Positions 18,421-28,573 of a DNA stretch of 60,714 nucleotides are shown in pieces. Made by a program: the position numbers and the translations under genes. This DNA comes from Endozoicomonas numazuensis. GTDB taxonomy: Bacteria > Pseudomonadota > Gammaproteobacteria > Pseudomonadales > Endozoicomonadaceae. The notes beneath the pieces were generated by a model that saw nothing but the letters and a program-made list of their open reading frames with translations, did no database searches and had not been told where the DNA came from. How positions within the stretch are numbered: position 1 is the first letter of the stretch; every line of letters begins with the position of its first letter. Location: positions 99,454 through 160,167 of the forward strand of contig NZ_JOKH01000001.1 in the NCBI RefSeq assembly GCF_000722635.1. The letters are read 5' to 3'.

Positions 18421-20208
18421 TCAGGCAATGGCCAGCAAAGTATCGCCTACAGCAACACTGTCGCCTTCACGAACCCCTACAGAAGAGATGGTTCCTCCTC
18501 TGGGTGCACGAACCTCGGTTTCCATTTTCATGGCTTCCAGAATCAGTAATACATCGCCTTCCTGAACTTCCTGACCCGGTGAGACATGCACCTTCCAGAT
18601 ATTACCCGCCAAGGGTGCAGGCATCGGCTCTCCATCACCTGCAGGTGCATCAGATACAACGGGAGCACTGACGACAGAGGTCTGATTAACAGAGGTAACA
18701 TCACCCCCTTCATTCACCTCTACGACATAACTGTTGCCATTAACCTTGACGGTATAAACACCACTATCACTTGCACCTTTTGCCGGAGCAGATGACTCAG
18801 AAGGTGCAGGCTCAGTACCCGGCGCAGGTTCAAATGCATCCGGATTACCGCGATTTTCAAGGAATTTCAGACCTACCTGTGGAAACAGGGCATAGGTCAA
18901 CACATCATCTACGGTCTGTTCTGCCAGAGTGATTGATTTCTCTTTGGCAATGCTTTCCAGCTCAGTAGACAATTTGTCCATTTCCGCTTCCAGCAGATCA
19001 GCGGGACGACATGTCACCGGCTCTGCCCCATCCAGAACTCTGGCTTGCAGCTCTGAGTTAAAAGGAGCAGGTGCAGAACCATATTCGCCCTTCAGAATAC
19101 CCTGAGTTTCTTTCGAGATGCTCTTGTAACGTTCACCCGTCAGAACATTCAATACTGCCTGAGTACCCACAATCTGAGAGGTAGGTGTTACCAGAGGAAT
19201 GAACCCCAGATCTTCCCTGACTCTGGGAATTTCCTGCAATACTTCATCAAACTTGTCACTGGCACCCTGCTCTTTCAGCTGGTTTTCCATATTGGTCAGC
19301 ATGCCGCCTGGTACCTGAGCCACCAAAATACGAGCATCGACGCCTTTCAGAGCACCTTCAAACTTAGCGTACTTCTTGCGTACCTCACGGAAGTAAGCCG
19401 CGACTTCTTCCAGTTTATTCAGGTCAAGTCCTGTATCTCGCTCAGTTCCTGCCAGAGCCGCTACAATCGCCTCAGTTGGCGAATGTCCGTAAGTACTGGA
19501 CATGGACGAGATCGCTGTATCAACACGGTCAATGCCTGCCTCAATGGCCTTCAGCAGTGACATGGATGAAAGGCCGGAAGTCGCATGGCAATGAAGCTGG
19601 ATTTCGAAATCAGTTTCACTCTTTAACCGGGAAACCAGCTCAAAGGCATCCGATGGAGAAATGATGCCCGACATATCTTTAATACAGAGTGAGTCAGCGC
19701 CCATATCTTCGATCTGCTTGGCCAGATCAATCCAGTTCTCCATGGTATGCACGGGACTGATCGTATAAGAGATGGTTCCCTGGGCATGAGCCCCTTCCCG
19801 CTTCACCGCAGTCATAGCCTGAGCCAGATTTCTTGGGTCGTTCATGGCATCAAAGACACGGAAAACATCCATGCCATTAGCTACAGCCCGTTCAACAAAC
19901 CTGTCAACGACATCATCCGCATAATGGCGATACCCCAACAAATTCTGTCCCCTCAGCAGCATCTGCTGACGGGTATTGGGCATGGCTTTTTTCAAGGCTC
20001 TCAAACGCTCCCAGGGATCTTCCCCCAGAAAACGAATACAAGCATCAAAAGTAGCTCCCCCCCACGTCTCAAGGGACCAGTAACCTACCTGGTCGAGCTT
20101 TTCAGCAATAGGCAACATATCTTCAAGACGAAGACGGGTTGCGAAGAGAGACTGGTGAGCGTCGCGTAGAACAACGTCCGTTATTTCCAGCGGTTTTACG
20201 TCAGACAT
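18421..20208 (-). CDS. oadA: Oxaloacetate decarboxylase, alpha subunit (biotin carrier)
   Basis: This 595-residue protein has a DRE-TIM carboxyltransferase domain at residues 5-270 ([37 protein letters not shown]), a PYC/OADA conserved domain, a Pro/Ala linker near residues 465-490, and a C-terminal biotinyl domain. The biotinylated lysine is K561 in EAMKMETE, 35 residues from the end as usual. OadA moves CO2 from oxaloacetate to biotin, giving pyruvate. The flexible linker swings biotin to OadB. GGGGGAATAC precedes the ATG. Confidence 0.96.
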   Translation of the reverse strand: MSDVKPLEITDVVLRDAHQSLFATRLRLEDMLPIAEKLDQVGYWSLETWGGATFDACIRFLGEDPWERLRALKKAMPNTRQQMLLRGQNLLGYRHYADDVVDRFVERAVANGMDVFRVFDAMNDPRNLAQAMTAVKREGAHAQGTISYTISPVHTMENWIDLAKQIEDMGADSLCIKDMSGIISPSDAFELVSRLKSETDFEIQLHCHATSGLSSMSLLKAIEAGIDRVDTAISSMSSTYGHSPTEAIVAALAGTERDTGLDLNKLEEVAAYFREVRKKYAKFEGALKGVDARILVAQVPGGMLTNMENQLKEQGASDKFDEVLQEIPRVREDLGFIPLVTPTSQIVGTQAVLNVLTGERYKSISKETQGILKGEYGSAPAPFNSELQARVLDGAEPVTCRPADLLEAEMDKLSTELESIAKEKSITLAEQTVDDVLTYALFPQVGLKFLENRGNPDAFEPAPGTEPAPSESSAPAKGASDSGVYTVKVNGNSYVVEVNEGGDVTSVNQTSVVSAPVVSDAPAGDGEPMPAPLAGNIWKVHVSPGQEVQEGDVLLILEAMKMETEVRAPRGGTISSVGVREGDSVAVGDTLLAIA

Positions 20209-20260
20209 TGGCGTATTCCCCCAAACAGGCCAGAACCGATTTTAATTGTTATAACTAAAA

Positions 20261-20545
20261 TTATTTATTCGTTTTTATATTCTTCGCACCAGAATCTCTG
20301 GAGCGGTGCATACGGATGGCCGCAGAAATTGCAGCCACCAGCTCGGTGTCGTTTTTATGAGCACCGGGCCTTGCTACTGGCCGGGCAGAAACAGGGCTGG
20401 CAGGTACAGGGTCAGGAAAGTAACGTCCAATAACCCGTGACATCAAAGAGGTGACAACCACCAGGGCAGAGAGGAACAGAAACACAAAGCCCATTCCAAA
20501 AGCCATCAGGCTCAGGCCTTCTGACAAAAGATCAGATGGGGACAT
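20261..20545 (-). CDS. oadG: Oxaloacetate decarboxylase, gamma subunit
   Basis: The 94-residue protein has one N-terminal membrane helix (LMAFGMGFVFLFLSALVVVTSLM), a Pro/Ala-rich linker and a C-terminal segment (HKNDTELVAAISAAIRMHRS), the layout of OadG. It holds OadA on OadB and supports catalysis. First gene of oadGAB; AAAGGA lies about a dozen bases before the ATG. Confidence 0.9.
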   Translation of the reverse strand: MSPSDLLSEGLSLMAFGMGFVFLFLSALVVVTSLMSRVIGRYFPDPVPASPVSARPVARPGAHKNDTELVAAISAAIRMHRSRDSGAKNIKTNK

Positions 20546-20736
20546 AATCAGCTGGATCCTTTGTTATAGTTATTACCGAAAACTCTTCTACATCATCCGT
20601 GCGACGAATAATAAGACTCAATCACGGCGGTTTACTTTTAAACCTTTTGCCCCTTTAGCGGGATCAAAACAGTTTGTACTTATTTTATGGTTCTTACTGG
20701 CAATGCGGTTTTCAGTCAACTCAATGGCAGCCTATC

Positions 20737-20904
20737 CTAGGAGGCTGACCGAGAATAGCGTCCGAGCATAAAATTCAGTAGAACGAGTCAGCTTTTTCAC
20801 TGAATTTGTGCGAATAGTTGACCTATTTAAGCAAATTCAGTGGAAAAGATGGCCGTTCTTTCTGGATTTTAGGCCGGGCTGTCTATTCTCGGTCAGCCAC
20901 CTAG
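20737..20904 (+). mobile_element. 168-bp miniature inverted-repeat element, intact copy B
   Basis: Same orientation and length as the copy at 4265 and identical in the interior, including the ACTGAATTTG/CAAATTCAGT inverted repeat. The terminal repeats begin CTAGGAGGCTGACC and, reverse-complemented, CTAGGTGGCTGACC, one mismatch. The rest of the 850-base gap between oadG and dusC (20546-21398) shows no gene. Confidence 0.9.
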
Positions 20905-21398
20905 TGCTGACCTCAAGCTTCCTCGGGGAACACTCCCTAACCCGTCTCTGACTTTACACGACAAAGCTATTCTCGAAGCAGAGTTCCATTCATATCAGCA
21001 ATGAGCACTTCAACCCCAAAGAAAGTGAATTTTATTTCATAAAATAGAAATTATAATTCACCACAATCAGCCTGATCGAACAAAACTATTTTGTGTCCAG
21101 AGGCATTGCCACGCAAATTTACCCTGTCAGGAGAAAATAAGCAATTTACCAAATGCGCCCTGTTTTCAGAACATTTTCTACCTGCTGGCGAAGATCATGA
21201 AAAGCAGCACGCTACAGTGCTCACCTTAGGCAACCCGTCACCTATTTAAAACGTCCGTGTAAACTATATGACAACCCCTTCTTACCTCTCATAAAAATTC
21301 ATACTCCTTAGCCTCCTCCCTTCAGAAGTTACGACTTGTGGACACAAATTTTTCTGTTAAATTGTCGCGTTTGCCCAATAGCGATACCCTATTCATTC

Positions 21399-22385
21399 AT
21401 GAGCACTATATCCTTGGCCCCTATGGAAGGTGTCGTAGACTTTCTGCTTCGGGAGTTACTGACAGAAGCCGGTGGCATTGACCTGTGTGTGACAGAATTT
21501 ATTCGCATCACTGACACCCGTCTGCCCACGCAAACTTTTCATAGAATTTGTCCGGAGCTAAAGAACGGCTGCCGTACACGGGGAGGAACACCGGTTCACA
21601 TCCAGTTTCTGGGTAACAACCCTGAAATGATGGCCTACAATGCCGCCAAAGCTGCCCGACTGGGCGCATTGGGCATTGATCTCAATTTTGGCTGTCCTGC
21701 CAAAACGGTCAATCGACATAAAGGCGGTGCGGTTCTTCTGAAAGAGCCAGAGCTTATTCATGAAATTGTTTCAGCGGTTCGAAAGGCTGTTCCTGCCGAA
21801 GTTCCTGTCACTGCAAAGATGAGGCTGGGCTATCTGGACAGCGACCTGGCTCTGGAAAATGCTCAGGCAATAGAAAGTGCCGGTGCAAACTCTCTGGTCG
21901 TCCATGCCAGAACCAAGCTTCAGGGATACAAACCTCCGGCTCATTGGCAAGAGCTGGTTGCATTGCGTGAAGCCCTTTCTATTCCGTTAATTGCCAACGG
22001 TGACATTTTCAAGGTTGAAGACGCTCAACGTTGCCGAGAGATCTCAGGCTGTCAGGACATTATGATTGGTCGGGGCATTCTTCGTGACCCGGATCTGCCT
22101 GCTGCCATTGTGGCCAGTCAGCACACCCAATGCCAGGAAGAGCGCTGGGCACGTTCTCTCTCGCTGATTCAGAGGTTTACCGAAAAGGTCATCACCCCTC
22201 CTGAAAGCCCGGAACAGGAACACCCTTACTTCATAAATAACCCCAGACGCTATTTGGATGGCAGACTCAAACAGTGGCTAAGTATGATGAGTAAAAGCTC
22301 AACTAATGCCCAGATTCTGTTTGAAAAAGTAAAGCGGGAAAGCTGCCTTCAGACGCTCACTCATATTATTCAGGCCGCCTCGTGA
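21399..22385 (+). CDS. dusC: tRNA-dihydrouridine(16) synthase
   Basis: From the ATG at 21399 the product has 328 residues and starts with the Dus signature LAPMEGVVDFLLRELL. The catalytic cysteine is in LNFGCPAKTVNRHKGGA, and FMN-binding blocks are VTAKMRLGY, LVVHARTKLQGYKPPAHW and ANGDIFKVEDA. The RTKLQGYKPPAHW stretch and the C-terminal helical domain favour DusC (U16) over DusA/B. It reduces uridine in the D-loop of tRNAs using NADPH. The frame is open 21 codons upstream, but the family start fits the later ATG. A short hairpin follows at 22394-22415. Confidence 0.88.
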   Translation: MSTISLAPMEGVVDFLLRELLTEAGGIDLCVTEFIRITDTRLPTQTFHRICPELKNGCRTRGGTPVHIQFLGNNPEMMAYNAAKAARLGALGIDLNFGCPAKTVNRHKGGAVLLKEPELIHEIVSAVRKAVPAEVPVTAKMRLGYLDSDLALENAQAIESAGANSLVVHARTKLQGYKPPAHWQELVALREALSIPLIANGDIFKVEDAQRCREISGCQDIMIGRGILRDPDLPAAIVASQHTQCQEERWARSLSLIQRFTEKVITPPESPEQEHPYFINNPRRYLDGRLKQWLSMMSKSSTNAQILFEKVKRESCLQTLTHIIQAAS

Positions 22386-22755
22386 AACTCTCTGGCAATA
22401 CTGAAAGGTATTGCCTTCACCCCGGCGAAAACATCTGATCTCTATTTATAGAAGACTCATTCAACTTTATTGCATGCAGCCTTATTATCATGATGACGGG
22501 CAAAATTACCTTTAGATAAGAGTCATACCCCTCTCTCCAGATGCTATCGGGCGAGGGAAACAACCAACAGAATTCATGTCCTGTTTTTTACAGGAATGCT
22601 TCATCTCTGCATTAATTGACAACCCCATTTGCCAACGGTAGATTCGCAGTCAATTAACAACCTCTCGATCGACATCCGGAAACCAACCTTCACACCTGCC
22701 GGATCACACGGAATTCCTGTCGATCCATCTACACATCTTTAATTAGAGACCCTGC
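22386..22755. other. Intergenic region dusC-mnmC
   Basis: Apart from the small hairpin GGCAATAC/GTATTGCC at 22394-22415, which may terminate dusC, I see no gene, repeat or recognisable site in this 370-base stretch. It should hold the mnmC promoter. Confidence 0.5.
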
Positions 22756-24789
22756 ATGAGCAAAAAAGACTCACCTCTTCAACCGCAACAAAGAAAGCAA
22801 CCTCTGGCTCATGCAGACCTGGAATGGAATGAGAACGGTCAGCCCGTTTCCACAGCTTTTGACGACATTTACTTTTCTACTACTTGCGGTATTGAAGAAA
22901 CCCGGCACGTCTTTATCAATGGCAATCGCCTGCCTGAACGCTTCAGCGCACTTAATCAGAACGAGTGTTTTACTCTTGCTGAAACCGGCTTTGGCACAGG
23001 GCTCAACTTCCTATGTGCATGGGCCTGTTTTGAGAAAGAAGCGCCCGAGTCGGCAAGGCTTCATTATATTTCAACCGAAAAACACCCACTGGCACGCGAA
23101 GACCTTCAACAGGCACTCTCAATATGGCCTGAACTGGCCAGTTACTCAAAACAACTGACGGCCTGTTACATACCCGCTGTCGAAGGCCATCAGCATTTCA
23201 GCCTGGATGGTGGCAGGATAAAACTGACACTCTGCATGGGCGATACACTCAGCTTACTGCCTGATCTGGAAGGTCAGGTTGATGCCTGGATTCTGGATGG
23301 CTTCAGCCCAGCCAAAAACCCTGAAATGTGGCAACCCGGACTGTTCTCTGCCATGGCCAGAAAAAGCCATCTGAATACAACATACGCGACCTTCACTGCG
23401 GCAAGAATCGTTAGAGATGGACTCATCCAGGCCGGCTTTTCTGTTGAAAAAGGCTCTGGGTTCGGACTTAAAAGAGAGATGATCAACGGTAAGCTGATTC
23501 ATAAGCCTGACGATCAAACAATCAGGCCGCTCTGGTATCAAGGCACAACTCAACCCAGCTCAGGTATGGATGAAAAAACACGCAGCGCCATTATTGTGGG
23601 TGGTGGTCTGGCGGGCTGCAATACGGCACGGGCTTTGGCTGAAAGAGGCTGGAAGATCACGTTACTGGAGCAACACAATGCTCTGGCTATGGAAGCCTCA
23701 GGTAACCCTCAGGGTATTCTGTATACCAAGTTGTCAGCCAACCAGACCCCACTCAGTCGATTTATCGCTCAGGGGTATCTTTACTCCATCAGTCTGCTGA
23801 ACACTTATGCCCGCCAACAACCCGACCTCTGGCAACAGTCAGGGGTCATACAACTGGCCATTAACGAAAAAGTTCGAACACGCCATCTGGAGCTGGCCCG
23901 GCATTTCCCGGAAGACTTCCTGAGTTTCCTGTCCAGAGAAGAGCTTTCAGAGCGAGCCGGTATACCTTTGGAACATGAAGGCATATATTTCCCTCACGCG
24001 GGCTGGGTCGATCCTGCAAACTTCTGCAAGGCACTGGCGAAGCACGATAATATCAATGTGGTCGCCAATGCGAGACTGCAATCCCTTAAAAAAGATGAAA
24101 ATGGCTGGACTCTGACCCTGCAGAGTGAAGATAACATCCAGACAATGCAATCCCGTGATGTCATCATTACCTGCGCTAAAGCATCGACTCAATTACCACC
24201 ACTGAGCTATATCCCCCTGAAAAATATCCGGGGGCAAATAACCGAGATCAGCAGCACCGATAAAAGCTCATTACTGAAAACAACCGTTTGTGGAAAAGGC
24301 TACGCTGCTCCGGCTATCAAGGGTCGGCACACTATTGGCGCCACGTTCGATTTCCAAAGTGACTCTGCTGAAGTATTAGAAAAAGATCATGAGCAAAACC
24401 TGTCCATGCAGGAAACTTGTGCACCTGAGATTTATAAAGCCCTGGGAGGGGCCCAAGCCCACATTCTTGGAGGCAGGGCCAGCTTCCGGTGCACTACCCC
24501 TGATTATATGCCTGCCGTGGGAGCAATTGTTGATCAGGCATGTTTTCAGGAAGACTTTGCCATGCTCAGAAAAAACATGAAGCACCGATTCACTCAACCT
24601 CCAAAATACCTCAAAGGTCTGTATATCAATGCGGGGCATGGTTCAAGAGGATTAATAACCGCACCTCTTTGTGGTGAGTTATTGGCCGCCCAAATGAATG
24701 GTGAGTGCTCACCTGTCACTTCTGACCTGCTGGACCATCTCAACCCCACCCGGTTTCTGGTGAGAGCCATGAGTCGAAACAAAACGTGA
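22756..24789 (+). CDS. mnmC: Bifunctional tRNA mnm5s2U34 biosynthesis enzyme
   Basis: The 677-residue protein has the MnmC two-domain layout. The N-terminal methyltransferase (about 1-255) contains AETGFGTGLNFLCAWACF and WILDGFSPAKNPEMW. The C-terminal FAD-dependent oxidoreductase (about 270-665) contains IIVGGGLAGCNTARALAERGW and ends with GLYINAGHGSRGLITAPLCGE. It removes the carboxymethyl group from cmnm5s2U34 and methylates the amine to give mnm5s2U34 in tRNAs. Length is close to the 668 residues of the Escherichia coli protein. It is followed by a strong terminator at 24965. Confidence 0.95.
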   Translation: MSKKDSPLQPQQRKQPLAHADLEWNENGQPVSTAFDDIYFSTTCGIEETRHVFINGNRLPERFSALNQNECFTLAETGFGTGLNFLCAWACFEKEAPESARLHYISTEKHPLAREDLQQALSIWPELASYSKQLTACYIPAVEGHQHFSLDGGRIKLTLCMGDTLSLLPDLEGQVDAWILDGFSPAKNPEMWQPGLFSAMARKSHLNTTYATFTAARIVRDGLIQAGFSVEKGSGFGLKREMINGKLIHKPDDQTIRPLWYQGTTQPSSGMDEKTRSAIIVGGGLAGCNTARALAERGWKITLLEQHNALAMEASGNPQGILYTKLSANQTPLSRFIAQGYLYSISLLNTYARQQPDLWQQSGVIQLAINEKVRTRHLELARHFPEDFLSFLSREELSERAGIPLEHEGIYFPHAGWVDPANFCKALAKHDNINVVANARLQSLKKDENGWTLTLQSEDNIQTMQSRDVIITCAKASTQLPPLSYIPLKNIRGQITEISSTDKSSLLKTTVCGKGYAAPAIKGRHTIGATFDFQSDSAEVLEKDHEQNLSMQETCAPEIYKALGGAQAHILGGRASFRCTTPDYMPAVGAIVDQACFQEDFAMLRKNMKHRFTQPPKYLKGLYINAGHGSRGLITAPLCGELLAAQMNGECSPVTSDLLDHLNPTRFLVRAMSRNKT

Positions 24790-24964
24790 GCACCAGCCCT
24801 CTGCTCTTTCCGGCATCAACAAGATAGGTAATAACCGATCAAAAATAGCGGTATAACGAAACGGCAAACGGATATTTACTCAGGGAGATAAACCGAAGGC
24901 ACGTCTATCTTTAGTTCTATCGGATTTAGCAATTCCTAAAGGATACTCGTTCAGCAAACTGCGT

Positions 24965-25005
24965 CCGGACAGTTCTCCCCTCTTCGAGACTGTCCGGTTT
25001 TTTTT
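24965..25005 (+). terminator. Strong intrinsic terminator
   Basis: CCGGACAGT/ACTGTCCGG with a 15-base loop is followed by eight T residues. It lies 176 bases after mnmC. It either ends mnmC or is the 3' end of a small RNA in 24790-25005, since no ORF fills the gap. Confidence 0.9.
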
Positions 25006-25046
25006 GCCTGAAGAATATCCATCAGTGCAGAACGGCTCGATTCACC

Positions 25047-25694
25047 CTATCTTTGCAATGAAGGAGGCAAGCAGATACCTGTCCCTCCTAACCCGCAGTA
25101 ACCTTCCGGATTCTTGGCCAGATATTGCTGATGATATGCTTCTGCATAATAAAACACCGGTGCTTCAACAATATCAGTCGTAATACTGCCTTTATGACCA
25201 TCACTCAATGCCACCTGATATTGAGCCAGGGACTCAACAGCGCTCTCCTTCTGCTCCTCCGAAGTGGTATAAATAACAGAACGATACTGAGTTCCACGAT
25301 CATTTCCCTGCTGCATGCCCTGGGTGGGATCATGCGACTCCCAGAATAACTTGAGCAAAGCTACCAGGCTGATAACCTTTGGATCATAAGCCACCATGAC
25401 CACTTCAGCATGGCCCGTGCTGCCACTGCAAACTTCCTCATAAGTTGGATTGGGCGTATAACCACCCGCATACCCAACCGCTGTTGTCCAAATGCCTTCC
25501 TGCTGCCAGAACAGTCTTTCTGCGCCCCAGAAACAGCCCATCCCGAGGTAGATCACTTCCAGTTCACCTGGAAAAGGAGCCTGTATGGCATGGCCATTTA
25601 CAAAGTGCTCAGCAGGCACCTCAACGGCTTGATCACGCCCTTTCAGAGCGCTCTCTTGACTGGGTAATTGATGCTTATCAAACAAAACTCTCAT
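25047..25694 (-). CDS. msrA: Peptide methionine sulfoxide reductase A
   Basis: The 215-residue protein has the MsrA active site [13 protein letters not shown] near residue 52, with catalytic cysteine, then [24 protein letters not shown] and [13 protein letters not shown]. The GYCGLGGTG block at the C-terminus carries a resolving cysteine. It reduces methionine-S-sulfoxide in proteins using thioredoxin. AAAGG directly precedes the ATG. The long N-terminal extension ([18 protein letters not shown]) is as in the enteric enzyme. Confidence 0.95.
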   Translation of the reverse strand: MRVLFDKHQLPSQESALKGRDQAVEVPAEHFVNGHAIQAPFPGELEVIYLGMGCFWGAERLFWQQEGIWTTAVGYAGGYTPNPTYEEVCSGSTGHAEVVMVAYDPKVISLVALLKLFWESHDPTQGMQQGNDRGTQYRSVIYTTSEEQKESAVESLAQYQVALSDGHKGSITTDIVEAPVFYYAEAYHQQYLAKNPEGYCGLGGTGICLPPSLQR

Positions 25695-25938
25695 CCTTTC
25701 AGTTCCAGAGATTCATAATGACTTTATGGAGCTTTAGCTCAGAAATTCAACTGGCACTTTCCTTGAACAGCGGTTTCTTACAAAAGCCTCACAAAAAATG
25801 TTATCAATCCTGACTGTTTGATTTAGAACAATTCACCTGAAGATTCATGATCACTGACACTTTTACTGCATCTGAGTTGAAACGCATTCTGATACTAAGC
25901 GACAATGGACGAACTTATATTTTTGACGGAAGCAGCGA

Positions 25939-25983
25939 ATGCTCGACAAGCTGAAAGCCTCTTTAGGATTTGGTGCAGCAAAG
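25939..25983 (+). pseudogene. 5' fragment of a Spo0M-like gene, cut by IS605 element
   Basis: The ATG at 25939, with GGAAGCAG upstream, encodes MLDKLKASLGFGAAK, the characteristic start of Spo0M (sporulation-control) family proteins. The frame then runs into the IS element and stops after six foreign codons. Joining codon 15 (AAG, ending 25983) directly to GTAGAC at 27829 restores an uninterrupted frame of 247 residues (AAK-VDTILD). See the 3' part at 27829. Confidence 0.85.
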
Positions 25984-26025
25984 TTGACATCCTCCCCCAG
26001 CTAGGTCGCTAGGGGACTCCTATTA

Positions 26026-27297
26026 CTAGGCGGCTACTCTCTCACGATTTCGCCGTGGTTCCTGTTTCTCAGAGGACTCCAACGAACCCTCTCCACAGGC
26101 TGACAAGCTGTGACCCAGCTCCCAAATACTTAATACATTCAGTGCGCCAACAATGTCGGCGTTATTTTCATACCCACACTTAACGCACCTGAATGTTTCT
26201 TGATTCGGTCTGTTTTCTTTTGACTCGTAACGACAGGACTCTTCAGGGCAGGTTCGACTTGTGTATGCCGGGTTTACAGCGATAACCTCACCACCTCGCC
26301 AAGCCTGCTTATATTCGAGCTGTCGTCTGAACTCATACCATCCTTGATCAAGAATAGACTTATTAAGACCCGATTTTGCCTTTACGTTTTTACCCTGATT
26401 CTCAGCATTGCCTTTTGCTGATTTTGACATATTCGACACCTTTAAATCCTCAATGACGATTATTGCGTGGTTTTTGCTGATTTCGTATGAGGCTCTATGG
26501 AGGTAATCGGATCGGCAATTAGCTATCTTGCTGTGAATCCTGTTAATACGACGTTTCTGCTTTTTCCAGTTTTCAGAAAATTTCACCTTTCGAGAAAGCT
26601 TCCTTTGCTCACTGGCAAGCTTTTTCTCATGCTTCCTGTACGAGTTTAAGGGTTTATATTGCTCGCCAGTCGAAAGGGTTACGAATTTCTTAACCCCCAT
26701 ATCAAGACCCACAATCTTTTCAGAGGGGTGTACCGGATCAAGCCGCTCTTGCTCAGTCTGGAAACTGATAAACCAGTGTCCTGATTTACGGGTGATTGTA
26801 CAGTTTTTGATTTCCCCACAAATTTCTTGGGATTTGCGGAATCTTACCCAGCCTAACTTACTGGGGAGCTTCACCCTGCGGTTTTCTATTCTACAGTATT
26901 TTGAAAACTGCATGATACGAATGGAATTATGGGAGTCTTTGTTGCGCTGTTTGAAGCAAGGCTTCTCAAACTTAACCTCTTTCATTTTTCCTGCTTTGAG
27001 CTTTGCAAGATCATCAAAATGCTTCCCCCAAGCAGCTCCAAGGTCATTTAATTTTTGCTGCAAAGCTACAGCGTTACCTTGGGCTAAAAAACTGGTTTCC
27101 TCTTCTTTTTTCCATGTAGGAAGCCATTTGTGCATGGTGTAAGAGGATGGAATTTTTTCGCCAGACTTCCATTTTTCATTGCAGATGCTCAGGGCTTTAT
27201 TCCAGACAAAACGACATGTACCGCAGAGCTGCATAAGCCTTTCATGCTGCTCTGGCGTTACGTCCAGTCTGTACTTATATGCCTTGATAATCTTCAT
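26026..27297 (-). CDS. tnpB: TnpB, RNA-guided nuclease of the IS605 element
   Basis: The 423-residue protein is a full-length TnpB/OrfB. RuvC-type residues are visible as D in VGLDMGVKKFVTLSTG, E in IVIEDLKVSNM and D in ENNADIVGALNVL. A zinc ribbon with two cysteine pairs (CPEESC and CVKCG) lies between the last two. The N-terminal helix-turn-helix-like segment (YKYRLDVTPEQHERLMQLCG) is intact. TnpB proteins cut DNA guided by an RNA from the 3' end of the gene and the adjoining element end, and promote element retention. Here the 3' end faces the 25984 border. No frameshift is seen, so it may be active. Confidence 0.93.
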   Translation of the reverse strand: MKIIKAYKYRLDVTPEQHERLMQLCGTCRFVWNKALSICNEKWKSGEKIPSSYTMHKWLPTWKKEEETSFLAQGNAVALQQKLNDLGAAWGKHFDDLAKLKAGKMKEVKFEKPCFKQRNKDSHNSIRIMQFSKYCRIENRRVKLPSKLGWVRFRKSQEICGEIKNCTITRKSGHWFISFQTEQERLDPVHPSEKIVGLDMGVKKFVTLSTGEQYKPLNSYRKHEKKLASEQRKLSRKVKFSENWKKQKRRINRIHSKIANCRSDYLHRASYEISKNHAIIVIEDLKVSNMSKSAKGNAENQGKNVKAKSGLNKSILDQGWYEFRRQLEYKQAWRGGEVIAVNPAYTSRTCPEESCRYESKENRPNQETFRCVKCGYENNADIVGALNVLSIWELGHSLSACGEGSLESSEKQEPRRNRERVAA

Positions 27298-27366
27298 TTA
27301 TGCAATCAGTGTGATATCTTATATGCTATATATAATAGCCCATAATACGGATTATAAAATATCAGT

Positions 27367-27771
27367 ATGCAGGAAATAAAGAAAGGTCGGCACAGTGCTT
27401 ACAGCCTGCATTGCCACATTGTTTTTGTCACAAAATACAGAAAGAAAGTTCTGGGAGCTTTGCACTTAACAAGACTGAAAGATATTTTTTCTGAAATTTG
27501 CGGGAGCTTTGATTCTGAGCTGGTTGAATTTAACGGTGAAGCAGACCATGTGCATTTGCTGGTTGAGTTTACGCCCAAAACCCCGTCTATTTCCAAACCG
27601 ATAAACAGTTTAAAAGCTGTTTCGTCCAGAAGACTAAGGCAAGAGTTTTGTGATATTGCGGGTGCTTATCGAAAGCCTGTCTTATGGTCGAGATCATATT
27701 TTGCCGGAAGCTGCGGGGGCGCACCATTGGATGTAATTAAGGAGTATATCGAGAACCAAGATCAGCCCTGA
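27367..27771 (+). CDS. tnpA: IS200/IS605 Y1 transposase TnpA
   Basis: The 134-residue HUH single-strand transposase has the metal-binding pair HVHLLVEF near residue 59 and the catalytic tyrosine in DVIKEYIENQ near residue 127. It starts RHSAYSLHCHIVFVTKYRKKV, typical of the family. It is divergent from tnpB with a 69-base gap and ends just before the 27790 hairpin. It excises and inserts the element as single-stranded circles. It looks intact. Confidence 0.95.
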   Translation: MQEIKKGRHSAYSLHCHIVFVTKYRKKVLGALHLTRLKDIFSEICGSFDSELVEFNGEADHVHLLVEFTPKTPSISKPINSLKAVSSRRLRQEFCDIAGAYRKPVLWSRSYFAGSCGGAPLDVIKEYIENQDQP

Positions 27772-27828
27772 CGGGCTGACGAAATTCACCTCCCTGCTAG
27801 GTCGCAGGGAGCACTCTTTCGATTACAG

Positions 27829-28527
27829 GTAGACACAATACTGGACCATGTTGCCCTGAAACAGGGAGATGAATTAACGGGGACTATTTATATAAAAGGA
27901 GGCGATGTTGAGCAGACTATTACTGCCATCAGCCTGACTTTCAACACGGAAGTGAAAGAGGAATCTGATTCCGGGGTCAGTTACCAGACTTTTCCTTTGG
28001 ATGAGATGGCCATGACATCTTCCTTTGTCATTCATCCCGGCGAAGAAAAGAGCATCCCTTTCACCTGGCCACTCCATGAAGAAACGCCCATCACAGGGCT
28101 GAATGCTCGCAGTAATCAATGTCGATTCTGGGTTGAGACCCAATTGGATATTGAGTTCGCTATCGATCCCAGTGACCGTGACTACATCGAGGTCCAGCCC
28201 CTACCGGTGATAGCCAGTATTATTCATACCATTGAGCAAGCCGGGTTCGATCTGGAAAAAACCGATGTTGAAAAAGGATTTTTACAAGGCAATGGTTTTT
28301 CTTCTCACTCAGGTTGTTACCAGGAAATAGAGTTTCTAAAGTCCGGTTTTATTGGCTCCAAAGAAATCGAATTGTCCTTTATTCTTGCTGACAATGAGAT
28401 CCACTGTCTGGCAGAAGTCGACAAATCCCTGAGCCTGAAAGACGACCAATACTTCTCTTTCACACTGCCTGTCGATGCTACTGAATCTGATATCAGAGCC
28501 GCTGTGGAACCCATTCTTGATGTTTAA
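27829..28527 (+). pseudogene. 3' part of a Spo0M-like gene
   Basis: From 27829 the frame reads VDTILDHVALKQGDELTGTI, then KGGDVEQTITAISLTFNTEV and a longer region including FVIHPGEEKSIPFTWPLHEETPIT, matching the arrestin-like Spo0M family. 232 codons remain. The 5' 15 codons lie on the other side of the IS605 element (25939-25983) in the same phase. An internal ATG at 27952 could start a 191-residue fragment missing the first strands. Spo0M proteins act in stress or developmental control in Bacillus; in Gram-negatives the role is unknown. Precise IS excision would restore the gene. Confidence 0.85.
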
Positions 28528-28566
28528 TTTAAACCGGGGATGTCATTAACATCCCCGGTTTAAATT
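28526..28566. terminator. Bidirectional terminator
   Basis: A perfect 18-bp inverted repeat (AATTTAAACCGGGGATGT/ACATCCCCGGTTTAAATT) with a five-base loop separates the convergent Spo0M-like gene and the M23 peptidase gene. It has A- and T-rich flanks in both directions. Confidence 0.92.
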
Positions 28567-28573
28567 CCCACAC

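Larger units (their letters stand above)
25984..27828 (-). mobile_element. IS200/IS605-family element with tnpA and tnpB
   Basis: The element is 1,845 bp, with divergently oriented tnpA and tnpB, and lacks inverted terminal repeats. Each end has a subterminal hairpin with the same six-base loop (TAGGTC on the plus strand): 25993-26016 and 27790-27811. On the element's own (minus) strand it ends with TCAA at 25984 and starts after CTAC (27829-27832), matching IS605 chemistry: insertion 3' of a short target and no target duplication. The borders come from the exact restoration of the interrupted Spo0M-like gene. Confidence 0.9.

Noticed and set aside
20451-20771. 106-codon plus-strand ORF over oadG and the miniature element
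   Set aside because: It runs antisense to oadG and into the inserted element, so it is not a gene.
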